64,000 nt of DNA from an uncultured Bacteroidales bacterium (GCA_900317745.1 ONHW01000001.1:62001-126000), one strand, 5' to 3'. Shown: positions 1 through 10,485, counted from the first letter of the stretch. The notes: generated by a model from the sequence alone, not told the origin. Numbers and translations are program-made.

Positions 1-263
1 ACGACGGAGCACTAATTGTCCGTAACGGCAGGCTGCTGTCGGCTGCATGTATCCTGCCCGTATCCAAGGATCAACATATACCTAAACATTACGGGTTGCG
101 ACATCGCGCTGCTCTTGGACTTGCTGAAAAGACTGATGCTCTATGCATTGTTGTGAGCGAGGAAACGGGCAAGGTAAGCATTGCACATGACAGCAAGATC
201 AGTACTATCAAGTTGTCGGCGCTTGAAGAACAATTGCACAACAACGACAACCAATATCGTTAA
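1..263 (+). CDS. cdaA: Diadenylate cyclase, C-terminal part (CdaA type)
   Basis: The reading frame is open from the left edge (first full codon at 3) to TAA at 261-263, so only the last 86 codons are present. The fragment holds both signature motifs of the DisA_N diadenylate cyclase fold: DGA at the start and GLRHRAALGL about 30 residues later, followed by IVVSEETG. These enzymes condense two ATP into cyclic di-AMP. The short tail after the catalytic domain and the neighbourhood fit the membrane-bound CdaA (DacA) type rather than DisA, but the membrane segments lie outside the window, so the subtype is an inference. metG starts 17 bases downstream and may be cotranscribed. Confidence 0.85.
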   Translation, partial: DGALIVRNGRLLSAACILPVSKDQHIPKHYGLRHRAALGLAEKTDALCIVVSEETGKVSIAHDSKISTIKLSALEEQLHNNDNQYR

Positions 264-280
264 CTAACACATAACAATAT

Positions 281-2356
281 ATGAATCACAAACGCACACT
301 TATCACAGCGGCATTGCCGTACGCCAACGGTCCGGTGCATATCGGTCACCTGGCTGGCGTATATGTTCCCGCTGACATCTATGCACGATACCTGCGTCTG
401 AAAGGGCAGAAAGTGCTGTACGTATGCGGTAGCGACGAACACGGAGTACCTGTCACCATTCGCGCACGTAAAGAAGGTATAACCACTCAACAGGTGGTTG
501 ACCGTTATCACGAACTTATCAAGCGCTCGTTCGCTGACTTCGGTATCAGTTTCGATATCTATTCGCGTACCACATCCGCCATTCACCACAAACTGGCATC
601 GGATTACTTCCGAAAGTTGTACGACAACGGCAAGTTCATCGAGCAGACCACCGAGCAGTTCTACGATCCGGAAACCGGACATTTTCTTACCGACAGAAAC
701 ATCCGTGGCGAATGTCCGCACTGCCATAGTCTGGGCGCGTATGGCGACCAGTGCGAGAAGTGTGGTTCCACCCTCTCACCAGAGGAACTGATCAACCCCT
801 ATAATGCCGAGACAGGTAATCCTCTTGTCAAGAAACCTACCTCACATTGGTACCTGCCGCTCGACCAATATCAACAATGGCTGGAACAATGGATTTTGGA
901 GGAGCATAAGGAGTGGCGCCCGAACGTGTATGGTCAATGCAAGTCGTGGCTGGACGGAGGATTACGCCCGCGTGCTGTGACGCGTGACCTCGACTGGGGC
1001 ATACCTGTACCGGTGGATGGTGCCGAAGGCAAAGTGCTCTACGTCTGGTTCGATGCGCCTATCGGATATATCTCCAACACCAAGGAACTCTGCGATGCAC
1101 AGCCTGAAAAGTACGGAAACTGGGAAACATGGTGGAAAGATCCGTCCACACGCCTTATCCACTTTATCGGCAAGGACAATATAGTCTTCCACTGCATCGT
1201 ATTCCCCGCTATGCTCAAAGCGGACGGTTCATACATATTACCGGACAACGTGCCGAGTAATGAGTTTCTGAACCTCGAGGGTGACAAGATTTCCACCTCA
1301 CGCAACTGGGCTGTCTGGCTCAACGAGTATCTTGACGACTTCCCCGGCAAGCAGGACGTGCTGCGCTACGTACTCACCGCCAATGCTCCGGAAACAAAAG
1401 ACAACGATTTTACTTGGGCGGATTTCCAGGCGCGCAACAACAATGAGCTGGTTGCCATCTACGGCAACTTTATCAACCGTGCACTGGTTCTTACCGGCAA
1501 GTATTTCGAAGGCAAAGTACCCGCACAAGGCGAGCTCTCCGACTACGACCGGCAGACCATTGAAGAGTTCTGCAATGTCAAAGCCGAACTGGAGCGATTA
1601 CTGAATGACTTCCGTTTTCGCGATGCACAAAAAGAGGCTATGAACCTCGCACGAATCGGCAACAAGTATCTGGCCGACACCGAGCCCTGGAAACTGGCCA
1701 AGACGGACATCAGCCGTACGGCTACCGTACTGAATCTTGCCCTGCAGATTGCAGCCAATCTCGCCATCGCCTTCGAGCCGTTCCTGCCGTTCTCATCTGC
1801 CAAACTGCGCGACATGTTGGCACTGGAGTCGTTCAGTTGGGAGAATCTTGGTCGTACCGACCTGCTCACTGAGGGACATCAACTCGGCGAAGTCAGTCTG
1901 CTGTTCGAGAAGATCGATGATGCACCTATCCAGGCGCAACTCGACCGATTGGCACGTATCAAGGCGGAAAACGAAGCCGCAGCACAGGCTGAAGCTCTGA
2001 AGAACTGGCAACCTGTTCCTGTCAAAAATCCTACAACCATTGATGAGTTCGACAAAGCGGATATACGTGTCGGCACGGTACTGGAGTGCGTTCCTGTCAA
2101 GAAATCTGACCGGCTATTGCAGTTCCGTATTGATGACGGAATGGGCGGACGAACTATCCTAAGCGGTATAGCACAATCATATCCCGACCCGTCAGTGCTC
2201 GTTGGTAAACAGGTATTGTTCATCGCCAACTTCCCACCACGTAAAATGATGGGTATAGAGTCGCAGGGCATGATTCTTTCGGCTGTGGATGCCGACGGCA
2301 AACTGATAGTTACCACGGTTACTGCTCCCGTACGCAACGGAGCGCAAGTCGGTTGA
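281..2356 (+). CDS. metG: Methionyl-tRNA synthetase
   Basis: This 691-residue class I aminoacyl-tRNA synthetase charges tRNA-Met with methionine. The HIGH signature is at residues 20-23 (VHIGH), and the KMSKS loop appears as KISTS from residue 336. Between them lies the zinc knuckle with CPHC and CEKC pairs. An anticodon-binding helical domain follows, and the last 110 residues or so form a tRNA-binding OB fold (start [10 protein letters not shown], end GMILSA), which makes this the long, dimeric form of the enzyme. The ATG at 281 is preceded by an A-rich leader and the protein begins at the usual place before the nucleotide-binding fold. It follows the cyclase gene closely and precedes tdk. 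Confidence 0.98.
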   Translation: MNHKRTLITAALPYANGPVHIGHLAGVYVPADIYARYLRLKGQKVLYVCGSDEHGVPVTIRARKEGITTQQVVDRYHELIKRSFADFGISFDIYSRTTSAIHHKLASDYFRKLYDNGKFIEQTTEQFYDPETGHFLTDRNIRGECPHCHSLGAYGDQCEKCGSTLSPEELINPYNAETGNPLVKKPTSHWYLPLDQYQQWLEQWILEEHKEWRPNVYGQCKSWLDGGLRPRAVTRDLDWGIPVPVDGAEGKVLYVWFDAPIGYISNTKELCDAQPEKYGNWETWWKDPSTRLIHFIGKDNIVFHCIVFPAMLKADGSYILPDNVPSNEFLNLEGDKISTSRNWAVWLNEYLDDFPGKQDVLRYVLTANAPETKDNDFTWADFQARNNNELVAIYGNFINRALVLTGKYFEGKVPAQGELSDYDRQTIEEFCNVKAELERLLNDFRFRDAQKEAMNLARIGNKYLADTEPWKLAKTDISRTATVLNLALQIAANLAIAFEPFLPFSSAKLRDMLALESFSWENLGRTDLLTEGHQLGEVSLLFEKIDDAPIQAQLDRLARIKAENEAAAQAEALKNWQPVPVKNPTTIDEFDKADIRVGTVLECVPVKKSDRLLQFRIDDGMGGRTILSGIAQSYPDPSVLVGKQVLFIANFPPRKMMGIESQGMILSAVDADGKLIVTTVTAPVRNGAQVG

Positions 2357-2398
2357 TTCGGCAATTAGGTTTATTCTCGAATATTAATTGTTACATAT

Positions 2399-2992
2399 AT
2401 GTTCAACGAACGAGACACTAAAGGACCGGCTCTGCGACGCGGCAGCATTGAGGTTGTATGCGGCAGTATGTTTTCCGGCAAGACCGAGGAACTGATCCGC
2501 AGGATGAAACGCGCACAGTTTGCCAAACTTCGCGTGGAAATTTTCAAGCCCGCTATTGATGTTCGCTACAGCGAGCAGGATGTCGTATCGCACGACCACA
2601 ATGTCATTCAGTCCACACCGGTTGAGTCCAGCCAGACCATCCTGCTTCTGGCTAACGACATTGATGTAGTAGGTATCGACGAGGCACAGTTTTTCGACAT
2701 GGGTATAGTTGAGGTTTGCTCCGAACTGGCAAAGCGTGGCATACGTGTCATCTGTGCCGGATTGGATATGGACTTCAAGGGCGTTCCGTTCGGACCGATG
2801 CCTGCTCTGATGGCTATTGCCGAGGATGTGTACAAGACACATGCCATCTGCGTGCGCTGTGGCGATCTGGCGTATGTCAGTCACCGCCTCGTAGCCAACG
2901 AGAAGCGGGTGCTGCTCGGCGAGACAGATAGTTACGAGCCGCTGTGCCGCCATTGCTACGAGCAAGCCATTGCACAACAGGCTGCCGAATAA
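2399..2992 (+). CDS. tdk: Thymidine kinase, type II
   Basis: This 197-residue protein phosphorylates thymidine to dTMP in the salvage pathway. It has the P-loop [14 protein letters not shown] near residue 22, the catalytic DEAQFFD motif in the middle, and the structural zinc site typical of TK1-like enzymes (CVRCG and a C-terminal CRHC). Length and motif spacing are those of bacterial type II thymidine kinases. It lies 42 bases after metG. The next gene, priA, starts either just after the stop or, if an in-frame ATG at 2944 is used, within its 3' end. Confidence 0.97.
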   Translation: MFNERDTKGPALRRGSIEVVCGSMFSGKTEELIRRMKRAQFAKLRVEIFKPAIDVRYSEQDVVSHDHNVIQSTPVESSQTILLLANDIDVVGIDEAQFFDMGIVEVCSELAKRGIRVICAGLDMDFKGVPFGPMPALMAIAEDVYKTHAICVRCGDLAYVSHRLVANEKRVLLGETDSYEPLCRHCYEQAIAQQAAE

Positions 2993-3006
2993 TTCCATCC
3001 CATCCG

Positions 3007-5253
3007 GTGGTAACGATTGATGTCATCTTACCTCTCGCCATTGCGGACACCTACACCTATAGTGTTCCCTACGGCATGTCATGCCCCGAAGTGGGCATGC
3101 GTGTTCTTGTGCCGCTGGCTCGAAAGACCATCACCGGACTCGTTTACCGCGTTCATAAAACTGACGGAGCAGTTACTCCGAACATCACCTTGCGCCCTAT
3201 CATCGAGGTGCTGGACGAACATCCTGTTGTACTGCCTGCGCAACTGTCGCTCTGGCAGTGGATAGCCGGTTACTACCTCTGCACCTTAGGCGAAGTAATG
3301 ACAGCCGCACTGCCGGCACGACTGCTGGATAACGACTATCGCGCCCGTACAGAGGTCTATGTCTCCCTGCATCCGCAATACACCGACCCGGAACAACTGC
3401 AGCCGGTATTTGACGCGCTCAACAGAGCACCGAAACAAAAACGCCTGCTCGAATATTTCCTTGAGTTATCCGATGCTTTCGATGGTGTGCCGCACGCTGT
3501 CGAGCAACGGCAACTGATTGAGTATTCCGGCGAATCATCAGCCATCTTGCGCACGCTGGTTGAGAAAAAGATCTTGTGTCTCTCACACGAAGTGGTCAGC
3601 CGCATCCCTTCGTACGCAGCCGACATCGAGCCTGCACACCCGCTTACCGGACAACAACTGCGTGCGGTGCAGCAGATACAAGCCGGATTCGACGATGGCA
3701 AAGTATGCCTGCTGCACGGTGTAACATCCAGCGGAAAAACGGAGGTTTATATTCACCTCATAAATCAGGAGTTGGCACAAGGCAGACAAGTGCTCTACCT
3801 CGTGCCGGAGATAGCACTCACCACCCAACTAACCGATAGGCTGAAGAGCGTGTTCGGCAAGCAACTGGGCGTTTATCACTCGCGGTTCAGTGATATGGAG
3901 CGCGTAGAGATTTACAAGGATCTATTGGACTCTGATCAGCCTAAGGTTATCCTTAGCGCACGCTCCGGTGTATTCCTGCCGTTCACCGGGCTCGGGCTTG
4001 TCATCGTTGACGAGGAGCACGACAGCTCGTTCAAGCAGCAGGATCCTGCGCCGCGCTATCATGCCCGCTCGGTAGCGGCAGTGATGGCTCAACAGGCGGG
4101 AGCACACTTGCTATTAGGCACGGCTACACCGGCCATAGAGACGTATTACAATACGCAGACCGGCAAGTTCCGCCTGGTCGAGATGACCGAGCGGTTTGCA
4201 GGACTCAGCCTGCCGCATATATCACTTATCGACCTCAAGAGGCAGTACCATCGCAAGGAGATGTACGAACATTTCTCCGATCCGCTGGTGGATAAGATTC
4301 GCGAACAACTGGCTTTGGGCAAACAGATCATCATCTTCCAGAACCGTCGAGGTTATGCTCCGTACATCGGTTGCCGCAAGTGCGGCTACGTACCCAAGTG
4401 TTGCAACTGCGATGTCAGTCTCACCCACCACAAGCGAACAAACTCTCTCATCTGCCACTATTGCGGATACACGATAAGTGTACCGCCGGTTTGCCCCGCA
4501 TGCCAAGGCGAGTGGAGAGATTATGGTGTAGGTACTGAGAAGATTGAAGACGAGGTCGCCACGCTTTTTCCTGATGCACGCGTTGCACGTATGGATCTGG
4601 ATACGACTCGTAACAAGAATAGCCACCAGCACATTATCAATGCGTTTGCACGCCATGAGGTGGATATACTTATAGGCACGCAGATGGTCACCAAAGGATT
4701 GCACTTCAATGATGTGTCACTCGTTGCCGTCCTTAATGCTGACAGTATGATGCAGTCACCGGATTTCCGTAGTTACGAGCGCGCATTCCAAATGCTCGAG
4801 CAGGTAGCAGGACGCGCCGGACGAACCGGCACCGAGGGAGAAGTAATTATTCAGTCTTTTCAGCCGGATACCCCGTTATATACCTTGTTGCAACGGCATG
4901 ATTACGCCTCTTTCTATGCAGAGCAGTTGCGGGAACGACGCACTTTCCGTTTTCCGCCGTTCTACCGCCTGATTGTGCTTACGCTCAAGCACCGCGACTA
5001 TACGAGGCTGGACACTGCTGCGCGCGAACTCAGCGAACGACTCCGTCAAATATTCGGAACACGGTGCTCCGATGTGATTATACCTCCTGTTGCACGTGTG
5101 CAGAACATGTATATCCGCTCCATTCGTTTGCGCATCGAAGCCAATGCATCGTTCTCGCAAGCCAAAACGCTCGTGATGCAACACATCCGCTACGTGCTTT
5201 CCTTGCCCAACTGCAAGGGGACGATCATCCAACCGGACGTCGATCCGATGTAA
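3007..5253 (+). CDS. priA: Primosomal protein N' (replication restart helicase)
   Basis: PriA is a superfamily 2 DNA helicase that recognises stalled forks and reloads the replisome. The sequence shows the N-terminal 3'-DNA-binding domain (VTIDVILPLA), Walker A (GVTSSGKTEVY), Walker B (VIVDEEHDSSF), and the zinc-binding region with four CxxC pairs (CRKCG, CCNCD, CHYCG, CPAC) inside the helicase core, followed by the helicase C motif with QVAGRAGR. The frame is open upstream to an ATG at 2944 inside tdk. I prefer GTG at 3007, because it begins immediately before the conserved N terminus and gives 748 residues; the longer form would add 21 residues that look like tdk-overlap sequence. Confidence 0.93.
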   Translation: MVTIDVILPLAIADTYTYSVPYGMSCPEVGMRVLVPLARKTITGLVYRVHKTDGAVTPNITLRPIIEVLDEHPVVLPAQLSLWQWIAGYYLCTLGEVMTAALPARLLDNDYRARTEVYVSLHPQYTDPEQLQPVFDALNRAPKQKRLLEYFLELSDAFDGVPHAVEQRQLIEYSGESSAILRTLVEKKILCLSHEVVSRIPSYAADIEPAHPLTGQQLRAVQQIQAGFDDGKVCLLHGVTSSGKTEVYIHLINQELAQGRQVLYLVPEIALTTQLTDRLKSVFGKQLGVYHSRFSDMERVEIYKDLLDSDQPKVILSARSGVFLPFTGLGLVIVDEEHDSSFKQQDPAPRYHARSVAAVMAQQAGAHLLLGTATPAIETYYNTQTGKFRLVEMTERFAGLSLPHISLIDLKRQYHRKEMYEHFSDPLVDKIREQLALGKQIIIFQNRRGYAPYIGCRKCGYVPKCCNCDVSLTHHKRTNSLICHYCGYTISVPPVCPACQGEWRDYGVGTEKIEDEVATLFPDARVARMDLDTTRNKNSHQHIINAFARHEVDILIGTQMVTKGLHFNDVSLVAVLNADSMMQSPDFRSYERAFQMLEQVAGRAGRTGTEGEVIIQSFQPDTPLYTLLQRHDYASFYAEQLRERRTFRFPPFYRLIVLTLKHRDYTRLDTAARELSERLRQIFGTRCSDVIIPPVARVQNMYIRSIRLRIEANASFSQAKTLVMQHIRYVLSLPNCKGTIIQPDVDPM

Positions 5254-5283
5254 CGGAAACTAAGAATTTTCTCTTTGTGAAAC

Positions 5284-5730
5284 TTACTTTACCAGCACTC
5301 CCTCATACACGCAGGGAGTGTCTCCGTACTTGTTACTCAAGCACAACGAGTCTGCAGTAACGTAACCGTTCAGGTCCTTGATGACATACTTCTCGTAGGG
5401 TTTACCTCCTGCTGTAGGCACTATATCGTTACAACTGAAGGTTATTCCGTTTCCGCTCTTGGTATAGTCCACTCCGCTGATCAGCATATCAATTGTCACC
5501 GGCATGGCGGCAGCGAACTTCACCTCAAACATGTACAGATTAAGTTTCTTGTCATCCACAAGCACCAGTTTGGTGCGAACGGCTTCCTTCGTAAATCCCG
5601 ATGTGGGGATGGTCAGCAGGCCATATGCCTCATACGCCTTTGAGTTATCTTTCACCGGTTCTTCCTTGGTAGAAATGTGGCAGGAAATCATCAGTCCGGT
5701 GAGTACCATCAGTGTAAATAATTTCTTCAT
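5284..5730 (-). CDS. Calycin-like lipoprotein
   Basis: This 148-residue protein has a lipoprotein signal peptide (lipobox LMISC, lipidated Cys about residue 17). The rest resembles the Calycin-like beta-barrel family common in Bacteroidales, as judged from the pattern MPVTIDMLISGVDY, NDIVPTAGGKPYEKY and a closing series of strands. Such proteins are probably periplasmic or outer-membrane anchored and bind an unknown small ligand. It lies 38 bases downstream of the TonB-dependent receptor on the same strand, so it could be its accessory lipoprotein. Ligand and function are unknown. Confidence 0.7.
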   Translation of the reverse strand: MKKLFTLMVLTGLMISCHISTKEEPVKDNSKAYEAYGLLTIPTSGFTKEAVRTKLVLVDDKKLNLYMFEVKFAAAMPVTIDMLISGVDYTKSGNGITFSCNDIVPTAGGKPYEKYVIKDLNGYVTADSLCLSNKYGDTPCVYEGVLVK

Positions 5731-5768
5731 TCTTCTTTGTAATTTATTGGTTAATATAGTTAGGTTTA

Positions 5769-8054
5769 TTATATCTCAAATCGCACGGTTGCTCCCATCT
5801 CCCGAGGTTTGCCGCGCTGCAGGAAGTCGTTGCCCATCGATCGGAAATAGAATACGTCGTACCGCGTGCCTGTCAGGTTCTTACCCCACAACTCCAATTG
5901 CACATATTGCCACCTCAGGGCTATTGTAGCTGCCAGCAGACCGTACAACGGCTGACTGCAATCATTCTGCTCGTTCCAATAGATGCGACCTATACCATCG
6001 CCCTTAACCGACATGGTTACCGCCTGCAGGGCTTTGTGCCCTACCATATAACCTGCTGTCAACAGCCCGTGCAGGGTGTGCTGCGGTGCGTAGGGGATAT
6101 AGTGCCCCGAATAGTCGCCCATGCCGTCGTTGAACGTGATGAACCGTGCATCGGTAAAGCCGTATGAGGCATCCAGCATCCCGAACCATTTGTCACGCGT
6201 CCAGCGGTACTGCAATGCAACCTCCGCACCCCATATCCGTGAGCGAGCAGCATTCGCCATCATGCGACCTGTCGTCTTGCCGTTGGGAAAGACGGTCACC
6301 TGCTGATCCAGACATTGGATATGAAATACATCCACATCCACCCTCAGCCCTTCAGCAGGCGTCAGGTGGGCACCTATCTCGAACGTCCAGTCCGTCTCGG
6401 GCTTATAGGAGGTGATACCTACGTCCGAGTACCGCGGGTCAGCCATATCCAGATGCATACCCATATCCGCTGCCATATCGGTCATAACCTGGTTCTGCGT
6501 GATGGTGCTGAAGATCTGCGGGTTATATCCGCCTGCCTTGTAGCCTTTGGCTGCGTAGCCATATACCGTTCCCCATGATCCGTCGTACGAGACTGCCAAC
6601 CTTGGCAGCACTTGCAAGTACGGCTTAGACTGTCTGCCTCTAATTTCAGTGTGTACGTCCTCATAATCAGGCATAATCATTGTGAATCGGTAACTCAGGT
6701 CAGCCGTGCTCAGGTAGTCCATGCGCGTGTGTTCATAATCTATGCGCACGCCCGCGTTGATATGCCAGTTCCCGAACCGGAAATGACTCTGATGATAGAG
6801 TGCCGCACCTGCATTCAGCAGTTCAAACGAGCTCGGGATAGGTAATGTGGTGTTGCTGATGCAGATGGAGTCATCGGGAAAAACGGTCTGGATGCCGCGA
6901 TTGGCGTTACCGAGGATCAACTCTTCTATACCCTCGCGCATAAATGTAACGGGCGCATGCATCGCATTGGTTTTCAGGAAACTGCTCCATCCTACAGTCC
7001 ACTCATACCATTCACAGGGTTTGGGGGCATACAGCAATGCATCCAGCGTTCCGTTATGTTGGCGTTGCGTCTGACGCAACGTAAAGATGTCGGCACGCGT
7101 ATAGTCCTGATCCATCAGCATATCGTCATGCATATACTGATAACTGCCCGACAGCTGTACGCGCCAGTCATCATGCGTATATTCCGCGCGAACTGATGGC
7201 AGTACAGATAGCCGCTCATAACTGCCTGGGCGGTTATAGTCTATTCTTCCCGTTGCTACCGAGGCGTACGGGAAAGCTCCCTGCCGCACCCAATCGGCAT
7301 ACACCGTTCCGGTCACGCGCCATTCATCCGTCGGACGACCGTCCAATACGATACGTCCGCCTGCCTGCTGACCGTAATCAACCTTTTGCCCTGTATAATC
7401 GTTCGTGTGAAATCCGTCGGTGCGCTGATAACGTGCTGCTATACCCCAGCCGAACGGACGACTGTTCGCATCGCCGGCTTCCGATGCCTGATTGTTGCCG
7501 TAGTACGACATCTGTGCCTTTATTGTATTGGCTGTTCCGTAGGACACACCGCCGCGAATCAACTGACTGCCTATGTCAAGCGGCTGGATGGTACGTATCT
7601 CCATCACTCCGCCGGGGGAGTTTCTGCCATAACTGCTGCCTTGCGGACCACGTAACAGCTCGATACGTTTCACATCCTGCATCGTATGGTCGTACATATT
7701 TTTATCCAACAGCGGTACACCATCCACCACCATACCCAATACCGGCTCATTGATCCTGCTGCCCAGACCGCGGATATACACACTGCTGGTCATGGCGGAA
7801 CCATAATCCGGCATATGGATATTGGGGACGAGTGCTGCCACATCTTTCGGTGCTGCCACCTGTGCCGACTCAATCATCCGCGCATCCAGAGCACTCACCT
7901 GCATCTGCTGGCGCGATACAGGCACCGCTATACGCGAAACGGATACTTCCACGTCCGGCAGGGCTACCGTATCTGCCCAACCTTCAGGCGAAGCAGCATG
8001 CACAATGGTTGCTGCCGTTGCCAGACATACTATGACTAATACCTTTATCCGCAT
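5769..8054 (-). CDS. TonB-dependent outer-membrane receptor
   Basis: This 761-residue protein has a signal peptide (cleavage expected after TIVHAA, about residue 21), a plug domain (about residues 45-160, with VYIRGLGSR, RIELLRGPQG and SPGGVMEI) and a 22-strand-type barrel ending in the aromatic-rich strand REMGATVRFEI. It lacks the carboxypeptidase-like domain of SusC-type transporters and has no SusD partner, so it resembles receptors for iron chelates, cobalamin or other small compounds; the substrate cannot be read from the sequence. The neighbours are a winged-helix regulator upstream and a small lipoprotein downstream, all on one strand. Its own promoter and a hairpin at the transcript start lie at 8064-8097. 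Confidence 0.92.
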   Translation of the reverse strand: MRIKVLVIVCLATAATIVHAASPEGWADTVALPDVEVSVSRIAVPVSRQQMQVSALDARMIESAQVAAPKDVAALVPNIHMPDYGSAMTSSVYIRGLGSRINEPVLGMVVDGVPLLDKNMYDHTMQDVKRIELLRGPQGSSYGRNSPGGVMEIRTIQPLDIGSQLIRGGVSYGTANTIKAQMSYYGNNQASEAGDANSRPFGWGIAARYQRTDGFHTNDYTGQKVDYGQQAGGRIVLDGRPTDEWRVTGTVYADWVRQGAFPYASVATGRIDYNRPGSYERLSVLPSVRAEYTHDDWRVQLSGSYQYMHDDMLMDQDYTRADIFTLRQTQRQHNGTLDALLYAPKPCEWYEWTVGWSSFLKTNAMHAPVTFMREGIEELILGNANRGIQTVFPDDSICISNTTLPIPSSFELLNAGAALYHQSHFRFGNWHINAGVRIDYEHTRMDYLSTADLSYRFTMIMPDYEDVHTEIRGRQSKPYLQVLPRLAVSYDGSWGTVYGYAAKGYKAGGYNPQIFSTITQNQVMTDMAADMGMHLDMADPRYSDVGITSYKPETDWTFEIGAHLTPAEGLRVDVDVFHIQCLDQQVTVFPNGKTTGRMMANAARSRIWGAEVALQYRWTRDKWFGMLDASYGFTDARFITFNDGMGDYSGHYIPYAPQHTLHGLLTAGYMVGHKALQAVTMSVKGDGIGRIYWNEQNDCSQPLYGLLAATIALRWQYVQLELWGKNLTGTRYDVFYFRSMGNDFLQRGKPREMGATVRFEI

Positions 8055-8063
8055 GGATAGTTA

Positions 8064-8089
8064 CACCCGCTATCTGCCGAAAGCGGGTG
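8064..8089 (-). promoter_or_regulatory. Hairpin at the start of the receptor mRNA leader
   Basis: An 8-bp perfect inverted repeat (CACCCGCT and AGCGGGTG) with a 10-base loop lies directly downstream of the putative -7 element and 10 bases before the receptor start codon. It would form the 5' end of the transcript. It may stabilise the mRNA or control ribosome access; this is inference. Confidence 0.5.
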
Positions 8090-8117
8090 CAAAGGTACAA
8101 AATTTTTCTTAAACAAA
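8090..8117 (-). promoter_or_regulatory. Bacteroidetes-type promoter of the TonB-dependent receptor
   Basis: On the minus strand a TACCTTTG -7 element is at 8097-8090. A TTTG at 8117-8114 could serve as the -33 element, but the spacer is only 16 bases instead of about 20, so that half is uncertain. Confidence 0.55.
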
Positions 8118-8130
8118 GATTAAGATTATC

Positions 8131-8745
8131 TTAAGATGCATCAAAATCCCCATAAATAGGGATGCGAAGTTCGTTCAATGCACCGTTGAAATCGAGCGTA
8201 AGGGAGAAATGGTGCATAGTTAGGCGCGAACTGATCTTGAATATCCCGGGTTTGGCTCCGGGGAGCAACGCTGCCAATATACTGTCCAGCATGCGTCTCA
8301 GCACTTCAGGGTCGATTGTCAGTTCGTTCACAAATGGTGTGAGGTGCATCTGCGCCACCAGACCGGCAGCATTGATCTCCTGCTCATGACATCGCAGCCA
8401 TTCTGCAAGTATCGACTGCAGATCCACCGTGTAACGGGTTACCGTGTGCTCGATACGCAGTATCAGTCCTGCACCGCGAATCGTTTCTATCGGATACTTG
8501 CTGTTCCAACCCAGTTTGCGCCGTAGTGCTGTCAGGTGTACATCTATCGTGCCTGTATCGTATTTGAACCGGGCACCCCACACGTGGTCAAGCAGTTGCT
8601 GGCGCGTACACAGCCTGTTGGCATGCGCCGACAAGTAATCCAGCAGCCCGTACTCCAGCCCGGTCAGGTGGATCGCTTGACCCTGCTTACGCACCTGGCG
8701 TTGCTCACGGTCAATCTCAACATTGTCGATTACAGGGATGTACAT
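8131..8745 (-). CDS. Winged-helix regulator without receiver domain
   Basis: The first 105 residues or so of this 204-residue protein are an OmpR/PhoB-type winged helix: VRKQGQAIHLTGLEYGLLDYL, RQQLLDHVWG, and TIDVHLTALRRKLG followed by IETIRGAGLIL. There is no receiver domain in front. The remaining part (about residues 110-204) faintly resembles a reduced GHKL ATPase fold (VDLQSILAEWL, then LRRMLDSILAALLPG in the place of an N box), but the key N-box asparagine and the glycine-rich lid are not evident. It could therefore sense something by protein contact rather than by phosphorylation. It sits 6 bases after recJ and upstream of the receptor gene, which it may regulate. Confidence 0.72.
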   Translation of the reverse strand: MYIPVIDNVEIDREQRQVRKQGQAIHLTGLEYGLLDYLSAHANRLCTRQQLLDHVWGARFKYDTGTIDVHLTALRRKLGWNSKYPIETIRGAGLILRIEHTVTRYTVDLQSILAEWLRCHEQEINAAGLVAQMHLTPFVNELTIDPEVLRRMLDSILAALLPGAKPGIFKISSRLTMHHFSLTLDFNGALNELRIPIYGDFDAS

Positions 8746-8751
8746 TCCGTA

Positions 8752-10485
8752 TTATTTTTCCGTTGACTCCGTAGGAACTATATCTTCCACTTTCATCTGT
8801 AGTGATGTCACGCCGTTGTACGTGTTCTGCTCCAGACTGTAGCATACATCCACGGCATTGCCGTTCTGGATATACATTGCCATATCGCCTTTGCCGAACG
8901 CAATACCGCTGATTGCCACGCTGCGGTCGGTCAGGTCCAGTTTGAGGTGCTCGCCCTGCTTGCCCACACGCTTGGTGTAGCGGTTGTTGATCAGCCCGCG
9001 CGTCACAAATCGCGGATGGGGATTATCCGGTCCGAAAGGCTCCAGATGGCGCAGTACATTATAGAACTGCTTGTCTATATCCTGCAACAGCAACTCTTCC
9101 TCCACGCGGATAACAGGCATCTGCTGCTCGTCGGTTATATGCTCTGCCACATATTGCTCAAACCGCCTTTTGAACTCCGGCAGGTTAGCGGGCAGCATGC
9201 TTAATCCTGCTGCAAACACGTGTCCGCCGAAATTCGTCAGCAGGTCGCGGCAGGAGTCGATAGCCGAGTAGATATCAAATCCGCCTACACTGCGTGCCGA
9301 GCCGGCTATCAGCCCGTCTTCTGTATCAGCGAGAACAATGGTCGGACGGTAATAGTTCTCCGTCAGTCGGGACGCCACTATACCCAACACGCCTCGATGC
9401 CAGTTGGCTCCGTACGCCACGTTCGTATGTTTGTTAGGATGCTCGGGGTCCGCCTCCAACTGCTGCAGAGCCTCCTGAGTGATCTTCTCGTCTTTCTCTT
9501 TCCGCTCGCTGTTGAAGGCTTCGATGGTCTGCGCGATTTCCGTTGCCACCGTGGCGTCGCTGCTTATCAGCAGTTCGACGGCAGCACGCCCGGATTTGAT
9601 TCGTCCGCAGGCATTCAGTCGCGGACCGATACGGTACACCAGGTCGGAGATGTTCACCTGCTTGCCTTCCAGGTCAGTCATCTTCAGCAACCCTTGCAGT
9701 CCCACCGACGGGCGTGTATTGATCTGCTTGATGCCAAAGTATGCCAGCACGCGGTTCTCGCCGGTGAGCGATACAATATCCGACGCTATCGACATTGCCA
9801 GCAACTCAAGCAAAGGATTGAGCGCGGTATCAAACGGCATGTTGTGCGTCTGCGCGTATGCTTGCGCAAGTTTGAATCCTACTCCGCACCCCGACAGTTC
9901 CTTGAACGGATACGGATCATCCGGCTGCTTGCTGTCCAGCACGGCTACCGCCTGCGGATGTTCGTCACCGGGCATGTGGTGGTCGCAGATGATAAAGTCT
10001 ATCCCGCGTTTGCGCGCGTACTCTACTTTGTCTGCCGACTTGATACCGCAATCCAATGCGATGATCAGCGTGCATCCTTGCTCCTGCGCATAATCCACAC
10101 CGCGGAACGATATGCCGTAACCTTCCGTATATCGGTCGGGGATATAATAGTCGATATTCGTATAGAACGCACTCAGGAATCGGTACATCAGTGCCACAGC
10201 CGTTGTGCCGTCCACGTCATAATCGCCGTAGATAAGTATCTTCTCCCCGCCGTCCACGGCTCGCGACAGACGCTGTTCCGCCTCGCGCATACCGAGCATC
10301 AGCATCGGGTCATGCAACTGGCTGAGTGCCGGATGAACGAACGCCGAAGCCTGTTCGCGCGTCGTTATGCCGCGACGTACCAGCAGAGCCGCAGCCACAG
10401 GACTGATCTGCAGTTCCTGTGTCAGCTTGTCGCGCAGTGCTGCCTGCTCATCCGACAATGTTTGTATTTGCCACAAATATTTCAC
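8752..10485 (-). CDS. recJ: Single-stranded-DNA-specific exonuclease RecJ
   Basis: This 577-residue protein is a DHH/DHHA1 phosphoesterase that degrades single-stranded DNA 5' to 3' in recombination and mismatch repair. Metal-binding motifs are clear: DYDVDGTTA, then LIIALDCGI, and DHHMPGDEHP. The DHHA1 region contains GGHVFAAGLSM and is followed by the C-terminal OB-type domain (LKLDLTDRSVAISGIAF). Length agrees with the family. It is the fourth gene of a minus-strand series nfeD, floA, amidase, recJ, regulator with very short gaps, so it is probably cotranscribed with them. Confidence 0.96.
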   Translation of the reverse strand: MKYLWQIQTLSDEQAALRDKLTQELQISPVAAALLVRRGITTREQASAFVHPALSQLHDPMLMLGMREAEQRLSRAVDGGEKILIYGDYDVDGTTAVALMYRFLSAFYTNIDYYIPDRYTEGYGISFRGVDYAQEQGCTLIIALDCGIKSADKVEYARKRGIDFIICDHHMPGDEHPQAVAVLDSKQPDDPYPFKELSGCGVGFKLAQAYAQTHNMPFDTALNPLLELLAMSIASDIVSLTGENRVLAYFGIKQINTRPSVGLQGLLKMTDLEGKQVNISDLVYRIGPRLNACGRIKSGRAAVELLISSDATVATEIAQTIEAFNSERKEKDEKITQEALQQLEADPEHPNKHTNVAYGANWHRGVLGIVASRLTENYYRPTIVLADTEDGLIAGSARSVGGFDIYSAIDSCRDLLTNFGGHVFAAGLSMLPANLPEFKRRFEQYVAEHITDEQQMPVIRVEEELLLQDIDKQFYNVLRHLEPFGPDNPHPRFVTRGLINNRYTKRVGKQGEHLKLDLTDRSVAISGIAFGKGDMAMYIQNGNAVDVCYSLEQNTYNGVTSLQMKVEDIVPTESTEK

